A stretch of 7,355 nt of DNA, taken from contig JAGGYO010000056.1 in assembly GCA_021162505.1 (NCBI GenBank), positions 1 through 7,355 on the forward strand, written 5' to 3'. Positions 5,093 through 7,355 of this stretch are shown here, piece by piece. The position numbers and the translations under genes are program-made. Numbering within the stretch: position 1 is the stretch's first letter; each line of letters starts with the position of its first letter. The DNA is from a bacterium. Its GTDB lineage: Bacteria > AUK180. The notes under the pieces were generated by a model. It was given only the letters and a program-made list of their open reading frames with translations. It had not been told where the DNA came from and did no database searches.

Positions 5093-6895
5093 ATGAAAAA
5101 GTTTTTTTTAACTGTACTTATTGGATTGTTCTCTGTGACAATATTTTCAGCAAATATTTTATTTGATTATACAAAAGCCGAAACAGCAAGCAATGCGGAT
5201 TGGGTCATTGACAGAAATTACCCTGTACCAAGCCCTTCTAATCCCAGTTCTGAAAGTGATTGGGATGGTGCCATCTCAGCATGGGGTTATGGGATGTATC
5301 TCGGAGGACATACCTGTCATACATTAACTACTTCTTACGGAATAACCTATGGTGATAACTATAATGATTACGATCTTTCCTACTACGATATCTTTGTTGT
5401 TTGTGAACCTCAATATCAATTTACTTCTTCTGAGAAGACCGCTATATTAAATTTTGTTAATAATGGAGGCGGATTATTCATTGTTGCTGATCATGATACA
5501 TCTGATAGGAATGGTAGCGGTTGGGATTCACCGCATATTTGGAATGATCTTGGTATCAATCAATATTTTGGAATGCATTTTCAGGTTGATGATGAAAATA
5601 ATGATAATTTTACATATAACTCAACACGAGTTTCTTCAGATTCCAGCGATCCAATAATACACGGTATTCACGGCAATGTGTTATCGTTTGCATTTCATAA
5701 AGGAGCTGCAATTGTTTTAAACACCTTAAATAATTCTACTGCCGAAGGTCATATTTGGCAGGACTCTTCACATAATTATATAATGTTCGCTACAGCTGAG
5801 TATGGTAGCGGTAAAGTTTGTGCAGTTGGTGATTCCTCCCCTGCTGATGACGGAACGGGTAATCTTAGTGATGATCTTTATTACGGCTGGGATGAAGGAA
5901 GTGATGGTGAAGCATTTTTGAACGGAATGGAGTGGCTATTATCCCCAAACTGCAGTTCATCTGATACAACAGCACCTGACTGGACAAGTTCCGGTATTGC
6001 CGGACTTAATATTACACCTGGTGATGGGCAATTAAGTTTAAGCTGGAATAATGCAACTGACAGCGAAAATCCCAACAATATAAAATATGCACTTTATCGT
6101 GATACTTTATCGAGTTTTACACCAAATATTTCCACACAAATAGACACTGGTTTAACAAGTACTACTTATCTTGACACGGGACTTGCGAACGGGACAACAT
6201 ACTATTATAGAATAATGACATATAATTGCAATAGTAATTCAAGATATAATACAGATGAAGCTGCCGGCAGACCCAAGGGTTTAGGACCTTGTGATACCGA
6301 TGATATCACCGCTCCGGATTGGACTGTTACAGGTATAGCGAATTTGACCATCACCAATTCAACTGCGTCGTCCATTACACTTTCATGGTCAGCTGCAACC
6401 GACAGTGAAAACACAGACAGCATTACCTATGATGTTTACAGGGATATTTCTACTGTAAACACACAAACCTCATCTTTAATAGCATCAAACCTCAGCGTTA
6501 CTACTTTTACAAATATTAATTTACTTCAAAATGTAAATTATCACTACCGTGTATTGACAAAAAACTGTGTACCATTATCACGACTTTGCAGCGATGAAGT
6601 AATCGGTACACCGTCAGCTAATAATAATACAGAACCGCCAGCAATTGAGATAAAGATATATCCGAATCCTTTCAATCTTAATAATGATACGACACTTTTT
6701 ATTGAATCAAATGAGAAGATAACAGATATCAGCATTTATGATCTTGATGGGAATAAAAGGTTCAATTTCAGCGACCTTAATAAAGTGGGTGACACTACAT
6801 TTACACTTGCACTGGAAACTATTTCCTCAGGTATTTATCTAATGATCATCACAACGGACAACCCCCATATTTCAAAATTATTTATTGTAAAATAG
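5093..6895 (+). CDS. Exported multidomain protein: amidotransferase-like fold domain, two Fn3 domains, C-terminal sorting domain
   Basis: A complete 600-residue protein. Residues 1-20 are a signal peptide (MKKFFLTVLIGLFSVTIFSA). Residues about 21-286 form an alpha/beta domain that I would compare to ThuA/glutamine-amidotransferase-like folds: YYDIFVVCEPQ at 97-107, FVNNGGGLFIVADHD at 121-135, and GSGKVCAVGDSSPADDGTG at 238-256. The nucleophile-elbow position has no cysteine, so it is probably not a working amidotransferase; its activity is unknown. Two Fn3-like domains follow (about 293-397 and 406-508), both beginning TAPDW and both containing ATDSEN then YRD. Residues about 517-600 are a FlgD-like/type IX sorting domain with YPNPFN at 523-528 and a C-terminal beta-strand ending KLFIVK. 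The predicted fate is export by Sec and then delivery to the cell surface or medium. Paired cysteines (C492, C499 and others) fit an extracytoplasmic protein. Confidence 0.9.
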   Translation: MKKFFLTVLIGLFSVTIFSANILFDYTKAETASNADWVIDRNYPVPSPSNPSSESDWDGAISAWGYGMYLGGHTCHTLTTSYGITYGDNYNDYDLSYYDIFVVCEPQYQFTSSEKTAILNFVNNGGGLFIVADHDTSDRNGSGWDSPHIWNDLGINQYFGMHFQVDDENNDNFTYNSTRVSSDSSDPIIHGIHGNVLSFAFHKGAAIVLNTLNNSTAEGHIWQDSSHNYIMFATAEYGSGKVCAVGDSSPADDGTGNLSDDLYYGWDEGSDGEAFLNGMEWLLSPNCSSSDTTAPDWTSSGIAGLNITPGDGQLSLSWNNATDSENPNNIKYALYRDTLSSFTPNISTQIDTGLTSTTYLDTGLANGTTYYYRIMTYNCNSNSRYNTDEAAGRPKGLGPCDTDDITAPDWTVTGIANLTITNSTASSITLSWSAATDSENTDSITYDVYRDISTVNTQTSSLIASNLSVTTFTNINLLQNVNYHYRVLTKNCVPLSRLCSDEVIGTPSANNNTEPPAIEIKIYPNPFNLNNDTTLFIESNEKITDISIYDLDGNKRFNFSDLNKVGDTTFTLALETISSGIYLMIITTDNPHISKLFIVK

Positions 6896-6913
6896 ATCAA
6901 TACTAAATTAAAA

Positions 6914-6934
6914 GTCGAAGGTCTAAGGTTAAAA
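6914..6934 (+). repeat. Heptamer array GTCnAAn, three units
   Basis: The units GTCGAAG, GTCTAAG and GTTAAAA run head to tail with a strict 7-base period. The array begins with the same unit and ends with the same GTTAA type unit as the array at 7074-7108, which lies on the opposite strand. Confidence 0.8.
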
Positions 6935-7036
6935 ATAGATTATTTCCGGAACCTGTGTTGAAAGAAATGAAATATTCAGAACAAAGGGCAACTGTGTTAC
7001 AAAAAAAGATCCCTCTGTTAAAAACAGAACACCTAT

Positions 7037-7057
7037 CCCAAATTCCAAATCTTAAAT
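7037..7057 (-). repeat. Heptamer array nnnAAAT, three units
   Basis: On the plus strand CCCAAAT, TCCAAAT and CTTAAAT follow each other with a 7-base period; on the minus strand they read ATTTAAG, ATTTGGA, ATTTGGG. This is a different unit from the GTCnAAn arrays on either side, but it has the same period. Confidence 0.65.
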
Positions 7058-7073
7058 TTTCTCCTCTTTCTTT

Positions 7074-7108
7074 TCTTAACTTTGGACATTAGACTTTTGA
7101 CCTTCGAC
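7074..7108 (-). repeat. Heptamer array GTCnAAn, five units
   Basis: Read on the minus strand the units are GTCGAAG, GTCAAAA, GTCTAAT, GTCCAAA and GTTAAGA, 35 bases with no slip in phase. Together with 6914-6934 it forms an inverted pair whose outer 10 bases (GTCGAAGGTC) match perfectly. Confidence 0.85.
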
Positions 7109-7238
7109 CTGGCTTTAACGAATGTCCCGCCTGTTTTCTTTGCATTTTATTCTGAACCATTTCGAATATGAGATTATTACGGGAACGCTCTCAAATCATA
7201 AGGTATCAGGACGCACTTTTCACTTTGTTCAAAGTAAT

Positions 7239-7254
7239 GTCCCTAATGTGGGAC
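7239..7254. other. Small hairpin GTCCC-TAATGT-GGGAC
   Basis: A five-base-pair perfect stem with a six-base loop. It lacks a following T-run on either strand, so it is not a standard terminator. AATGTCCC, at its left arm (7236-7243), also occurs at 7121-7128. Confidence 0.4.
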
Positions 7255-7274
7255 TTTGTCCCTGACTTCGTCAC

Positions 7275-7290
7275 TTTTGAACTTTTGAAC
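7275..7290 (-). repeat. Octamer repeat, two perfect copies
   Basis: TTTTGAAC occurs twice in a row on the plus strand (GTTCAAAA twice on the minus strand). Neighbouring octamers keep the 8-base phase loosely (GTGACGAA next on the minus strand). Confidence 0.6.
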
Positions 7291-7300
7291 ATTTCACCCC

Positions 7301-7318
7301 GCACCAGTTTCACGGTGC
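7301..7318. other. Small hairpin GCACC-loop-GGTGC
   Basis: Five G/C-rich base pairs with an eight-base loop (AGTTTCAC). It is not followed by a T-run close enough to call a terminator. It lies between two octamer repeat runs. Confidence 0.35.
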
Positions 7319-7319
7319 T

Positions 7320-7343
7320 GGGTAAACCCTTGAACTTTTTAAC
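7320..7343 (-). repeat. Degenerate octamer run GTTnAAnn
   Basis: On the minus strand GTTAAAAA, GTTCAAGG and GTTTACCC follow each other in 8-base phase. They resemble the GTTCAAAA octamers at 7275-7290 and, more loosely, the GTCnAAn heptamers. Confidence 0.45.
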
Positions 7344-7355
7344 CTTATTTAGTAA

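Larger units (their letters stand above)
6896..7355. other. Intergenic region without a convincing gene, rich in short-period repeats
   Basis: No reading frame here has a ribosome site or a recognisable protein family. What it does hold are heptamer arrays in opposite orientations (6914-6934 and 7074-7108), a second heptamer type (7037-7057), octamer runs (7275-7290 and 7320-7343), two small hairpins (7239-7254 and 7301-7318), and a stretch resembling the transposon end (7209-7226). No rho-independent terminator for the plus-strand gene was found after 6895. Confidence 0.7.

Noticed and set aside
7001..7028. Possible minus-strand terminator (stem TCTGTT/AACAGA, then seven Ts)
   Set aside because: The stem has only six pairs, mostly A/T, and the T-run begins six bases after it; too weak, and no minus-strand gene is seen to its right.
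6967..7092. Plus-strand ORF of 41 codons starting MKYSEQ
   Set aside because: Short, with only a weak purine stretch before the ATG, and it reads through two heptamer arrays; no support for coding.
6914..7108. CRISPR array
   Set aside because: The repeats are 7 bases long and contiguous, with no spacers of 25-40 bases; they do not have CRISPR architecture.
7168..7355. Plus-strand reading frame open from an ATG at 7168 to the right edge
   Set aside because: It has no ribosome site, runs through the hairpins and octamer repeats, and its translation resembles no protein family; it could only be revisited with sequence beyond the edge.
7205..7355. Minus-strand frame open from the right edge to a TGA near 7207
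   Set aside because: It could be the tail of a gene entering from the right, but its residues come largely from the short repeats and show no recognisable family.

Overview
The window looks like a piece of an AT-rich, Gram-negative chromosome from the Fibrobacterota-Chlorobiota-Bacteroidota (FCB) side of the tree. The evidence is an outer-membrane TonB-dependent receptor with an N-terminal carboxypeptidase-regulatory-like domain, and a secreted protein with fibronectin type III repeats ending in a YPNPFN-type C-terminal sorting domain, as used by type IX secretion. Clear Shine-Dalgarno sites and consensus sigma-70 promoters argue against a typical Bacteroidota member and fit a lineage such as Cloacimonadota. 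That placement is inference, not proof.

Layout: bases 1-5008 are coded almost entirely on the minus strand. Read in the direction of transcription (right to left) they hold a REP-associated tyrosine (Y1/HUH) transposase, a GT4-type glycosyltransferase, ornithine carbamoyltransferase (argF), D-aminoacyl-tRNA deacylase (dtd), and a TonB-dependent receptor that runs off the left edge. Genes are packed tightly: the promoters of argF and of the receptor overlap the 3' end of the preceding gene, and dtd starts one base after the argF stop. On the plus strand, 5093-6895 encodes a 600-residue exported protein with a glutamine-amidotransferase-like fold domain, two Fn3 domains and the sorting domain. 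Bases 6896-7355 have no convincing gene and carry several families of 7- and 8-base periodic repeats.

The most unusual part is the transposase unit. It is bounded by a perfect 31-bp inverted repeat (4126-4156 and 5036-5066) and sits exactly between two divergent genes. Its left end supplies the first codons and the only start codons of the glycosyltransferase, whose reading frame overlaps the transposase 3' end. Its right end occupies the position where the -35 box of the plus-strand gene would be. Both the transposase and the plus-strand gene have a TATAAT box only 5-6 bases before the start codon, which predicts leaderless mRNAs, whereas argF and the receptor have normal Shine-Dalgarno leaders. 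I found no CRISPR array, RNA gene, or recognisable defence or biosynthetic cluster. The novelty here lies in how a HUH-transposase unit has been built into the expression signals of its neighbours, and in the repeat-dense region on the right.
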